NCBI GenBank assembly: GCA_029449245.1
Contig: JANATF010000003.1
Span: forward strand, 1,984,001 to 2,048,000
DNA from: Mortierella alpina
Taxonomy: Eukaryota > Mortierellomycota > Mortierellomycetes > Mortierellales > Mortierellaceae
DNA: 64,000 nt
Direction of reading: 5' to 3'
Numbering within the stretch: position 1 is the first letter of the stretch; each line of letters opens with the position of its first letter. Below are positions 47,901 through 57,890 of the stretch, one piece after another. The position numbers were made by a program, and so were the translations under genes. The notes under the pieces are model-generated. The model was not told the DNA's origin. It did not search any database and worked only from the letters and a program-made list of their open reading frames with translations.

Positions 47901-50900
47901 GGGTCAGATCAAGCTGGTGGCTGGAGATCGAGCAATTCATGGATCGCTGGCCTATGTTCCACACGATGCATGGCTGCTGAATGCAACACTCAAGGAAAAC
48001 ATCCTCTTTGGCTCATCGTTTGATCGGAAAAAATACAACGACATTCTGCGAGTGTGTGCTTTGACGCGGGACCTGACTCTGCTCAGTCAAGGAGATGACA
48101 CTGAAATCGGCGAGCGTGGAATCAACCTGAGCCAGGGTCAGAGGCAGCGCGTTAGTTTGGCACGAGCTGTATACTCAGATGCAGATATTATGCTCTTGGA
48201 CGACCCTTTGAGCGGCATGGATGCTCAGATTGGCAAGCATATCTTTCAGGAGTGTATCAAGGGTTACTTGGCCAACAAGACCGTCGTATATGTGACCAAT
48301 CAGCTTCAGCACTTGGCACGCTGCGACCACGTCATTGTCATGAAAGGGGGGTCCATTGAGGTGCAGGGTACCTTCGCAGAACTCATGGCCAAGGACGTCA
48401 ACCTAGCCCGCATTGTCGATGCTTCCATGGAAATCGAGGATCCAGATCAGATTCAGGAACTAATGAGCGAGATTCGCCTGGAGCCTGCTTCTGAGAACGA
48501 AGAGGTTGACCCACTGTCCTCCTCGAACCCAGCAGCCGAGAAGGGGTTCGACAACCAAATAACGATACCCAGGACGGTCACCATCCAGCAGAGCGGGAGT
48601 GGAAGAGCCTCACGGTGCTCAGGTGATGAAAAACAGGACGACGGCGAGCTCAGTTCGATCTCAGTCCGTGGTCTCGTTAGTTTGGCGAGGAATGGCAAGT
48701 CAACAGCCTCCTCAACAGTCGCTGGTCGTCCCAACCTTCTCTCGCAGCGGTCACACTCCATGTCTGGAACAGGTACATCCACCACATACAACAACATTGC
48801 CGTTAATGAACAGACGATCCATCGCCTCCGGGAGCTCAACGCGCACACGATTCAGAACCAGATGCTTAACGAGCAGACAATATCCAGGATGATCGAGCGC
48901 AACCAGATGACCATTCTTGGAAGCATGGGTCAGAACCGCATTTCTATGAACCCGACGAACCGCGAGGAGAACTCTATGGCCAAGGCAGTGGAGAGGAACC
49001 AGCTTACGATCCACAGCCTGAGCGGTCGGGACGGCGGAATGATCAGCAGCGGAGGACGCGGCGAAAGACTGGACCTTGGCTATGGCGTCAAGAGTCGGGA
49101 CGTCATTTCTGGCTGGTCTGTCACCAAGGCATACCTTCGTAAAGGAACCGGGATGGGGGTGTCGATAGCTGTCGCGCTTGTGTTTCTTGTGACACATGGT
49201 CTGCGTATCTTTTCGGACTATTGGCTTCGCTTCACCATTGGACCCGACAGTCAACTGGGTATCCACTTTTACCTCAGTGTTTATGGAGGACTGGTCGCTG
49301 GTGTCGTCGTGGGCGCCTATCTGCGGACGTTCTTCTTGTCGTGGGCCGTCTACAAGAAGTCATTGGCGTACCATGACAGGATATTCCGCAAGATCATGCG
49401 TGCGCCTATGAGCTATTATGACGTGACGCCCTTGGCCCGCATTTTGAACGCGTTTGCTCGGCATTTGTATGTCGTTGACGAGGTCTTGCCGGATGCGATT
49501 CTTCAGATGCTGCAATACTTGCCCCTGGCCATTGGCACAACTGTTCTTGTCATTGTCATCGTGCCTTGGTCCGCGATCGTAGTAGTGGTACTCTTAGCCT
49601 TGGCCTGGGTTCTGATCCACTTTTCTTCCTACACGGACGAGCGACTGAAAGCGATGGAGGCCATGACGAAAGGACCGATCTTCGCGCACATGGCGGCGAC
49701 TCTTGATGGCCTATTCTCGATCCGCGTTTACGGTGCGGAGCAGAGGTTTGATGCATTCAACCTGAGGAAAATCGACGACAACCACAAGGCACTGTTTGCA
49801 ATGATGCAAATCCGCTGTTGGCTCGCACTTTACATCGACCTCGTATCATCCATCTTTGTTCTGGCAACTGGCATGTTTGGAGTTTACTTTTCTCGCCATG
49901 GAAACTTGGATGCACCGGAGGTCGGACTCGCCATCACGAACGCGCTGCAGCTGCTTATTTTCGGGCAGTGGTCTGTGCGTATGGTGGCTGAGGTCAAGTC
50001 AACCAAGGACTCTGTTTGCCAACTGGAACTGTACGGCATGAACATCCCTGCTGAAGCCCCAGATGTCATCCCCGAGAACCAACCGGCCGCGGAATGGCCC
50101 AGCCAAGGAGAGATTGAGTTCAAAAAGGTTGTTTTGCGGTATCAGAATTATGGAGTAGCGGTGCTGAAGAAAGTAAGTTTTCTCGTCAGACCTGGCGAGA
50201 AGATTGGGGTGGTTGGCAAGATGGGTAGCGGCAAGACTACGCTGCTGATTTCACTGCTGAGGGTGGTTGAGGCTGCTGAGGGCAAGATTTTGATTGATAA
50301 CGTGGATGTTCGCGAGATCGGACTGCAGGATCTCCGAAGCAAGATTGCGATCATTCCTCAAGAACCAGTGCTCTTTGTAGGAACCATTCGATCCAACCTG
50401 GACCCTTTCCACCGCAGGACCGACCAGGAGATCTGGGCAGCTTTGGATGCGGTCCATCTATCCGACAGCATCAAGCAGAATATGCCACTCAAACTGGAGA
50501 CAGCCATCATTGAGAACGGCAGGAACTTTTCGCTTGGTCAGCGCCAGCTATTCTGTATTGCTCGTGCAATCCTCTTCCAGAGCAGGATACTTGTCCTTGA
50601 CGGTATGTACTTTACACTATGCTACCTGCAAGATTTGTTTTTGATACGATCTTCTGACATATATACTTTTTTTTCGGCCGCATACTATCTAGAGGCAACT
50701 AGCGCGGTCGATATCCAGACGGATTTGCTGATTCAGGAGACGATCAAAAAGAACTTTGCCAACTGTACGGTCCTTATGATTGCCCACCGATTGAACACCA
50801 TCATCGAATGCGATAAGATCCTTGTCATGGAGGACGGTCGTGTAGTGGAGTTTGAACACCCAACAAAGTTGATCGAGAACAAGGATGGGTACTTTCACAG

Positions 50901-51489
50901 CCTCGTCAAACAGTCAGGACCCGATGCTGTAGCTCGACTCAAAATCATGCTGAGGGAGCACGGTCAGACCGTTGACGGCGAGCCGCCCATTGTGATTGGT
51001 CAAGCCGAATCGAGTGCTCGCACAGGACGCAGGACATCTTTTGCCGGTGATCTCGTTGAGGCGTTGGTCGAGGACGATGAGGAGGAGGAGGAAAGTGAGC
51101 AAAATGAGTTCAGGCTTCCCTCGCCTAGCCCGTCCAGTACCCCAACGACCTCTTCGAGATCCAAGGGATCCAACCAGCATTCGAGCGTGCCTTCTTACGC
51201 TGTCGACACCCCACGGGGCACTCCATTAACGGGAGCAGGTAGCAGCAAGTTCTCGTCCGTGACTGATCTGGGCCGCACAGATGCAGGAGCCATAGGTGCA
51301 TCCGCCACGGAACCGTCGTCATCATCGACCGCACCGGTCAGCAGCAGCAACAGCAGTAGTAGTGGTGGTGCAGCCTTTGCACCTGTGCCTGGGACCGTCT
51401 CGTCGACCACGCACCAAATGCCGCGTTCGCTGGAAGACGTGTTTGCGCCTCGCGCGCCTTCATCAACGCCACCCAAGCGCGACGAATGA
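44974..51489 (+). CDS. ABCC/MRP-type ABC transporter, full-size
   Basis: Predicted ATP-driven exporter or vacuolar importer of organic anions or glutathione conjugates. Exons: 44974-45254, 46244-46535, 46653-46818, 46942-47760, 47876-50602, 50693-51489; sum in frame, 1,693 aa. An internal ATG at 45040 (MSAEPIVLKGG) is an alternative start. There is no extra N-terminal TMD0: TMD1, NBD1, linker, TMD2, NBD2. NBD1 has GDVGSGKSST (Lys near 520, codon split by an intron), signature NLSQGQRQRVSLARAVYSDAD and Walker B IMLLDDPLSGMD. In NBD1 the residue after Walker B is Asp (DDP), usual for ABCC. NBD2 has GKMGSGKTTL (Lys near 1306), FSLGQRQLFCIARAIL, ILVLD-EATSAVD (interrupted by an intron) and H-loop IAHRLNT. 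The linker carries repeated NxxTI units. The C-terminal ~180 aa is Ser/Thr-rich and acidic, probably regulatory. Confidence 0.93.
45255..46243 (+). other. long first intron of the ABC transporter (989 bp)
   Basis: GTAAGT donor and CTATAG acceptor. It is roughly tenfold longer than most introns here. Contents are unremarkable on inspection: a CT-rich second half (about 46115-46200) and no gene on either strand. Confidence 0.75.
50603..50692 (+). other. 90-nt in-phase intron inside NBD2 Walker B of the ABC transporter
   Basis: GTATGT donor and ATCTAG acceptor. Removal yields LVLDEATSAVD. The intron length is a multiple of three and contains no in-frame stop, so retention would insert 30 residues between the Walker B Asp and the catalytic Glu. 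Confidence 0.8.
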
Positions 51490-51684
51490 GACAATAAAAA
51501 TCAGCTTGTCAAAATATATGAGTCCGCTCTTTTCCCTCTCTTTCGCATCTCTCTGTTTCTGTCTCTTGTCGCTCTTTCTCTATCGTTCTCTTTGTCTACT
51601 GCCTGCTTACGAGCCTGCGCTGCTCCTGTTCACTCTCGTGCACCTGTCGTATTCCCACTCACGGCTTCCCTCATCCCTGTGACG

Positions 51685-54529
51685 ATGGCCAGTCGGCGCG
51701 GAACAGCGCCACCATCGCCCTGCCCAGTCTCGTCCTTCCTTGTCAATCCACCTCCCTCGCCATGGGTCCCCTCAGTTCTCTCAGGACCGTCTATAGCCGA
51801 TGCCACCCGAGCCCCTGCATCGGCCATCTCATCCTCGTCAAAACTCGAGCGAGAGCACTATCTGCGTCAGAACAGAGAAATCAGTCGTTTATGCTCTCTC
51901 AAGTCCGCCCAGATCCGCCAGTTCGAGGCCAAGCTCTCGAGGCTCGAAAGAGAGAATCTAGGAATGAGGACTGCCCTTAGGGAGGCAGAAAACGGTCTTT
52001 CGGCAGCGAGAAATGGAACGAAAGCAGCGAGTTTGTCGTCCTCATCATTGACCTCAGCAAACTTTTCGGACCTTCAGGACGCAGATGCTCCAGGTAGAGC
52101 GGAAGATGGGCTGCCTTCAAAGGCAGCCCAGGGGAGAAAAACGAACGGTGAAGACGTCCTTGAGGAGAATGACGAGCATGAGAGTGCTGAGGATGTTAGC
52201 TGCGATAGCAAGGATGGCACTCATCGACGCAAGAGACGGAAGCTTTCTCGACAGGCATCTTCCTTTGGACCAAAGACAATTCTGTTATCAAAGCTAAATC
52301 AAGTTCAAGTTATCTATCAGGTACGAGGAGATCGAAAACTCTAAGAGCGTTCATTTTCAGGTCTCTGTGAATATGTAACCTTTGATCTCCTATACTTATG
52401 AAACTTCGTTTTTTTTAAGCACGAACATCAAGCTCTTTGCACCATGATGGCGAGCTTCAATTCGACTTCTCGATTCTACAAAGATCTGCTTCAGCAACTC
52501 GAAGAGTACGCACTCTCTAGCAGGAAGGGCGCAGACGACGAATCCTCAGGCGAACATTCTCTCGAACCTCGCGAACCAGAGTCACATCGGGATTCGCAAC
52601 ACAATCAGCAACGGGTGCCCGATCCCAACGGGGGAAAACTTCAAACGCCCCGCGATTCGCTGCAAATGAGGCAGTACTGTAAGGGGTCGTCTGGGTCAAG
52701 CTCAAGGGCAGCTTTGAAGGACTCCCCACGCCAGTCTTCGTCATCGGCATCGCCCTCGCCGTTCTTTGAACCGAATCGCTATCAGAGGAAGAGGACTCGA
52801 AAACCTCAGGTCGATCAAAAGCCAAGATCGCCTGCCGCCCGCTCTACAAGCTTGGCCCTGCCCTCCTTCAAAATGAGTGGTCCCACTCTCGAGACAGCAC
52901 TGCCACCCTCCGAAAAGGCCACGTGGGATCTTGACGATGCGGAGGAAAATCACATTGTAGTTCCTCGCCTTATTCGACCGGTAAAGTACGGACCAAATTC
53001 CTCGTCATCGTATCGCCTTGCGTCTCGTCTCGGAACCCTTCATTTAATTCTCAATTTTGACTTCACGTAGGCTGCTGGAACCGTCTACAGTAGGAACGCT
53101 CTTCCTCGTATTACCGAGGACGGGCCGTTAGAGCTCTCAAGAACAATTTCTGGAACTAAAGACAGCTTCACCTTTTTGCAGTCGCGACTCTCCGTGTCAG
53201 CAGGGTACCTGGGATCTACAGCGCCGCGAGATGAGACAATGGGAGAGCCAGAAAGCGACAGGTCAGATCAGTCAAACATACAAGAGTCTGTTGCACGGAA
53301 GCTGAAGCCCAGCTCTTTGAGTCCAGATGTCCAGAAAGAAAAGCACAAGGGCGTCGGCTCTTCCAAACACCGAGTCGAGAACAGTCGACGTATAGGTGAT
53401 AGCTGGGCGATGCGGGATCCTGAAAGCGAGCGAGCAAAGTCAATTGCCCTATCGAAAACACTTCTCGCCAAGTTCTCCAGGTTTGCAGCCTCCAGCGACG
53501 GATCAGGAGACATGGACGCGCCGGAGCAGCGGCGGGCCGTCGGTATGCAAGCGGGAGCCACTGCTTGTAGCAGCAACTTTGACGACTCTGGCAGTATTGT
53601 TAACGCAGACTCAATCGGTGGCGGTAAAGACTTGCAAAGTGCAAACACTTCGGGGGAGATGCCGACCAATGAGGACAACACATCCAAGACGGGAACGAAT
53701 TGTCCTTCACCTCGCCAGAGTGGTTTGAGCAGTCGCCCCATCTTTGCCCGAAGACGAGGGTTCTTACGTGCGACACCGAGTCCTTTAGTCAAGAGCCGCT
53801 CGGCCATCAGGGCTCAGCATCTCAAAGTTATGACACCTGCACAATTGCTCCGCCGCATGAACAAGACTCTCTTGGGCACATCAAAGGCTCCAGCACTGCC
53901 GAAATCGATCACTCGAAACGCGGATTACTCGAGCATCTCTTCCATCAAAGCGCCCTCACTATTCTCTGGTCCGTCAACTTCGAGTGAGGAAAACGATGCA
54001 GCCGTATTCAACTCCCGCAAAGAACAGGACTGTGGAGGCAGTGAGAGTACCTTCTCGACAAAAAAACTGATGCCTCCTCCTCCAACGCCGGGTCCAAATT
54101 TCCCCAGGAAGTATAGATCCAAGCGCATATCGACAGCAGGAGCTTCAGTCAAGCGGTCAGCTCCCATCCATTCTACAGGCGACAGTGATGAAAAAGAGGT
54201 AATGACAAGTGCCGACAAAAGCGATGGCCGAGATGCAGGGGAGCATGCGAGTATTCAAGAGGATCTTGAGAGCACGAGCTTTCGATTGTCTTCCAAGCGA
54301 GTGGGAGCGCCTTCAATCGCTTATAAACTTCCAAGTCTTCGCGAGTAGGTTGTTTGAAGAACGCCAGGGCTGACGGCAACCGGGTAGCACTGAGCATCGT
54401 ACTAATCAAGAACTTTGACTGTTGACTCTAAGGGTGCTGTATCCAGGCGACCCAGGAACATACTCCATGAGGACGCCACGACGCCCTGCCACAAAGTCAC
54501 TGCGCAGGGCGATCTCTATATCGAACTAA
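51685..54529 (+). CDS. SGO1: shugoshin, protector of centromeric cohesin
   Basis: Predicted guardian that recruits PP2A to centromeric cohesin during meiosis or mitosis. Exons: 51685-52320, 52420-52980, 53071-54344, 54433-54529; sum in frame, 855 aa, within the usual fungal range. After a Pro/Ser-rich leader the N-terminal coiled coil (about 58-105) has the shugoshin pattern: YLRQNREISRLCSLKSAQIR then FEAKLSRLERENLGMRTALRE. A second helical patch (CTMMASFNSTSRFYKDLLQQLEEY, about 220-243) follows the first intron. The centre is long, Ser-rich and disordered. The C-terminus YKLPSLREVLYPGDP and RRPATKSLRRAISISN is a basic SGO-motif-like end, encoded partly by the last 97-nt exon. Called on the N-terminal coiled coil plus the C-terminal box; the rest is too diverged to help. 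Start is the ATG after the CT leader (MASRRGTAPPSP). Confidence 0.8.
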
Positions 54530-54780
54530 TGACCAGGAGGAGTGCTGATCTCCGGTAAGAGTTTTCACGAAACAGTGTTGCCGTGCTGTAGCAAAGCTCG
54601 TACCGTCGCGCACAGCAAATGAACTTGCGCTCATATCCATATCACGACGAGTCTCGTATCACTGGCTCGAAATAAAGTTTCAAAGGCGCGAACGTCCATG
54701 CGAATCTCATTCCTGTTTTGACCGTTCAACACCACTTCCATCCGCCCGCCCTCCGTCACCCAGGCGACCTACATCCACCG
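54530..54780. other. short intergenic region between shugoshin and ALG3
   Basis: Both flanking genes are on the plus strand. Contains AATAAAG near 54671. No gene. Confidence 0.4.
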
Positions 54781-56711
54781 ATGGCTGCCGACAAGAGAAT
54801 GCAGCACTCACGGGGCACTGTCCCGGACCAGACAGGTTTGCATCAGCCTGCAACAGCGTCATCTTCGATCCGATCGCGGTCCGCCCAAGGCACATCTGTC
54901 CCCCTCAGTTTACTTCGCCCGGTTGAACTAGTGTCGGAACTTCTCACCAACCACGCCCACTTCTGGAAACTGGCAGGTCTGCTGTTCTTTGGCGAGATCC
55001 TGCTGAATACCGTCATCATCAAGAAAATCCCATGTAAAAATGACCGCTGGACATCTTTACTCCTTCACTTGTCTATACCGGACATCGCTCGCATCAACTC
55101 AAGTTAAAAAAAACGAGCGTAGCTAATGTAACATGGACGATTTCACGTAGATACCGAGATCGACTGGATTGCATATATGCAAGAGGTGTCAGGATATCTT
55201 CGAGGCGAGACTGACTACATGAAGCTGCGAGGTGACACGGGGCCGTTGGTATACCCTGCTGGATTCGTGTACATTTACTCGGCGCTGTATTACTTGACGG
55301 ATCTGGGTCAGAACGTCCTCAGGGGTCAATGGGTCTTTATGGGCCTTTACTTGCTGACACTCGGCGTCGTCTTTGCCATCTACTCCAAGGACAAGAGTGT
55401 AAGGTTCATGGAAAGACAGTTTGACTATAGAAGTGCTGTTGGGTTGTGAGGTTGTTGGTAGACTAATGACAGTACTTTTTTTCTTATATTCCATGCGATG
55501 TCTTGCGATGATATAGGTGCCACCATATGTGCTCATATTCTTGTGTCTTTCCAAGCGGTTACACTCAATCTATGTGCTCAGATTGTTTAATGATCCTGTG
55601 GCAATGTTTTTGTTATACGCGTCTATACTGGCGTTTCTTTACCGGCGATGGACATGGAGTAGTGTTCTCTTCAGGTAAGTTTCCAAGAACAAAAAGAGAT
55701 TATTCCTTCAGGAAAGGAGCTAGTCCCCTAGCGACGACTTGTAGAGAAAATCCAACTCCTTCTGACCAGAACTTTCGATTGAAAAAAAAATAGTTTGGCA
55801 GTATCGGTCAAAATGAACATCCTGCTCTTCTTTCCGGCTTATGGATTCCTTGTCTGGCAGACTCAAGGCTTATTTGGAACGTTACTTCAATTGACGACCA
55901 TGGTTTTGATCCAGGTAAAAAAAGCATAAGTCGTATTTTTGATGTTTTTTGTAAACTCGCGTGCTCCTGTCAAAAATGAAGACCTTCACGAAAAGAGAAA
56001 TGTTTATCCTGATAGTTCTCAAACGTGGACTCTTTAGATTATACTTTCACTCCCATTCACGCTCCATCATTCAGAGAGTTATCTCCGCAAAGCATTCGAG
56101 TTTTCAAGGGTCTTTGAATACAAGTGGACAGTCAATTGGAAGTTTTTGGACGAGAACACGTTCTTGAGCCCAGAGGTGTCAAAGTTGTTACTGGCTGGAC
56201 ATTTTCTCGTTCTCTTTGCCTTTGTGTTTTTGCGATGGAGCAGGTAAGACACATTCACCGAGAGACGTATTGTCAAGACCATCAAAAGACACGAACGTCC
56301 CCACTTATTCTTTTGTTTAACAACTTTTGTAGATCCGAGGGAGGCATTTTTCCAGTGATCTTGCGAGGGCTAACAGCCTCCAAGTCGGTGCTGTCGATTC
56401 ATGCGCAGTACATGAAGCCGAATCATATCCTGACACTGATGTTCACGAGTAATTTCCTGGGGATTTTCTTTGCGAGATCGTTGCACTACCAGTTTTATTC
56501 GTGGTACTCGATGACGCTGCCCTATCTTCTTTGGCAGACGCGTCTGCCTGTTGTTGGAAGGGTTCTGTTGTTGGGCGCTATTGAATGGTCCTGGAATGTA
56601 TACCCGGCAACGGCCAAGAGCTCGGGTGTCCTCATGGCGAGTCATTTCATGATCTTGGTGGGTCTTTGGGTCGGAAAGAAAGTTGATGCTGGGGGTAGGA
56701 AGAGAGAATAG
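54781..56711 (+). CDS. ALG3: dolichyl-P-Man:Man5GlcNAc2-PP-dolichol alpha-1,3-mannosyltransferase
   Basis: ER membrane GT58 enzyme that adds the sixth mannose to the lipid-linked N-glycan precursor on the lumenal side. Exons: 54781-55033, 55151-55398, 55517-55674, 55794-55914, 56038-56243, 56333-56711; sum in frame, 454 aa, the family's usual length. Multi-pass. Conserved segments: [33 protein letters not shown] (lumenal catalytic loop with the Asp of DTGP), [44 protein letters not shown] and [22 protein letters not shown]. The C-terminus ends in [11 protein letters not shown], whose Lys-Lys is too far from the end for a standard ER-retrieval KKxx. Start chosen by homology length; the only other ATG-less open frame upstream is leader. 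Confidence 0.95.
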
Positions 56712-56905
56712 GATCGAAGATGGGATATTAGCTAAATAAAGTTGCTATTGAATAATATTACACGACGCATTTCTCACGACATACCACTGACAACGTTGTG
56801 TCTGCGCTATGGTCATGCCACGTATTCCCTTGACGTATTCTCCTGCTATATCGCGCCGTCCTGCACTACCTTTTTTTTTTTGCATGAATTTCTTTTTTTT
56901 CTTTC
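56712..56905. other. convergent intergenic region
   Basis: 3' ends of ALG3 (+) and the anchored coiled-coil protein (-), with AAATAAAG at 56733 and a T run near 56875. Nothing else seen. Confidence 0.4.
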
Positions 56906-57565
56906 TTAGTGGCGTGGCCAGGGGTAGCTATCATGGCGGTGGGAACGTGGGCAACTGCGGAGGACTTGTGGGAGGGGCGACCTGGACTCGGGCATGTCCG
57001 TCATATGCAGGTCATTGTCCAGGTACATGTATGTTCCAATAGCAAGAGCAATGAATAGCGCGATCAAGGTGATCGCCGAGCCCCACTGCGAGTCTGACGA
57101 ACGCGCCGTTGCGCCGCGGGAAGAGGAGCTCGAGCTCGAGCTCGAGCCCGAGGCCAAGGCAGCAGCTGGCTGCGGTTGTTCGTGACACACTTTTCTGTTA
57201 GTTGCCTCTTGCTGGTTTGTCTGCCTTGTTTGCTGTTGTTGCTTCCAGACGTGGAGTTTTGTGAGCTCGATATGGAGGCGATCTTGGACGACCTTGAGCT
57301 GTTTGTACCTGGCTCGTAGGTCGGCAGCGAGGTGGTCCATGTCGACCTCTGGGACGCCAGCGTCGCTTCCGAGGGTGAAGCTGCCGAGACCCGAGTGGAG
57401 TGAGGAGGATTCTGTGAAGGAGGAGTGGGTGGTGGCAGGCTTGAGGAGGGGAAGGATCCCGGGGGTGTACGGCGGTGGGAGGGCGGAGGATGCGTAGAGG
57501 CTCTGGAAGAAGTGCTCGATCTCGAGCAGCTCCTTGTTGACAGCGTCAAGGTACTTGGTTTCCAT
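56906..57565 (-). CDS. C-terminally anchored coiled-coil membrane protein, unknown function
   Basis: Single exon, 219 aa from METKYLDAVNKELLEIEHFF. Not recognised. N-terminal helix, a Pro/Ser-rich linker (SALPPPYTPGILPLL), a coiled-coil-like segment (MDHLAADLRARYKQLKVVQ, then DRLHIELTKLHVWKQQQQ), a nine-Ser stretch, and a membrane helix near the C-terminus (WGSAITLIALFIALAIGTYM), then about 30 residues including YLDNDLHMTD. The tail after the helix is rather long for a classical tail-anchored SNARE. The layout recalls organelle tethers or SNARE-like proteins; function is open. Divergent from the SNAPC4-like gene, with a 325-bp shared upstream region. Confidence 0.65.
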   Translation of the reverse strand: METKYLDAVNKELLEIEHFFQSLYASSALPPPYTPGILPLLKPATTHSSFTESSSLHSGLGSFTLGSDAGVPEVDMDHLAADLRARYKQLKVVQDRLHIELTKLHVWKQQQQTRQTNQQEATNRKVCHEQPQPAAALASGSSSSSSSSSRGATARSSDSQWGSAITLIALFIALAIGTYMYLDNDLHMTDMPESRSPLPQVLRSCPRSHRHDSYPWPRH

Positions 57566-57890
57566 GGGTGGCAGTAGAACGGATTTCGGGAGCGGCGGCT
57601 AACTCTCTTGATGAAGGGAGTGGGGGTAAGAACGCTGAAGGACGAAGCGGAGGGAGAAGCGGAAGTGAGAGACAGTAAGAGACAGTGAGAGACAGTGAGA
57701 GACATGACATTGGGTGAGAGGAAATATGATCGCGTCCCGTGCGAGATGTCCACTGCGTGTGTGCACACGAAACCTTGCCAGCCACACTGACCCACTTTTA
57801 TTTTCACTCCACTTTCTGCGTTCCTTTGATCATTCGCTCATTCCTTCGCTCTTCGTGCCCACATCGCCGCCGCCACGGGGATCGACTTCC
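57566..57890. promoter_or_regulatory. divergent promoter between anchored coiled-coil gene and SNAPC4-like gene
   Basis: 325 bp between divergent ATGs. Contains a GACAGTGAGA repeat (about 57668-57704) that is CT-rich on the minus strand, matching the pyrimidine leader pattern of this genome. Confidence 0.45.

Noticed and set aside
57714-57890. Upstream in-frame ATG as start of the SNAPC4-like protein
   Set aside because: The added 59 residues are hydrophobic, Ser/Phe-rich leader-like sequence overlapping the divergent promoter; the ATG at 57891 gives a normal acidic N-terminus.
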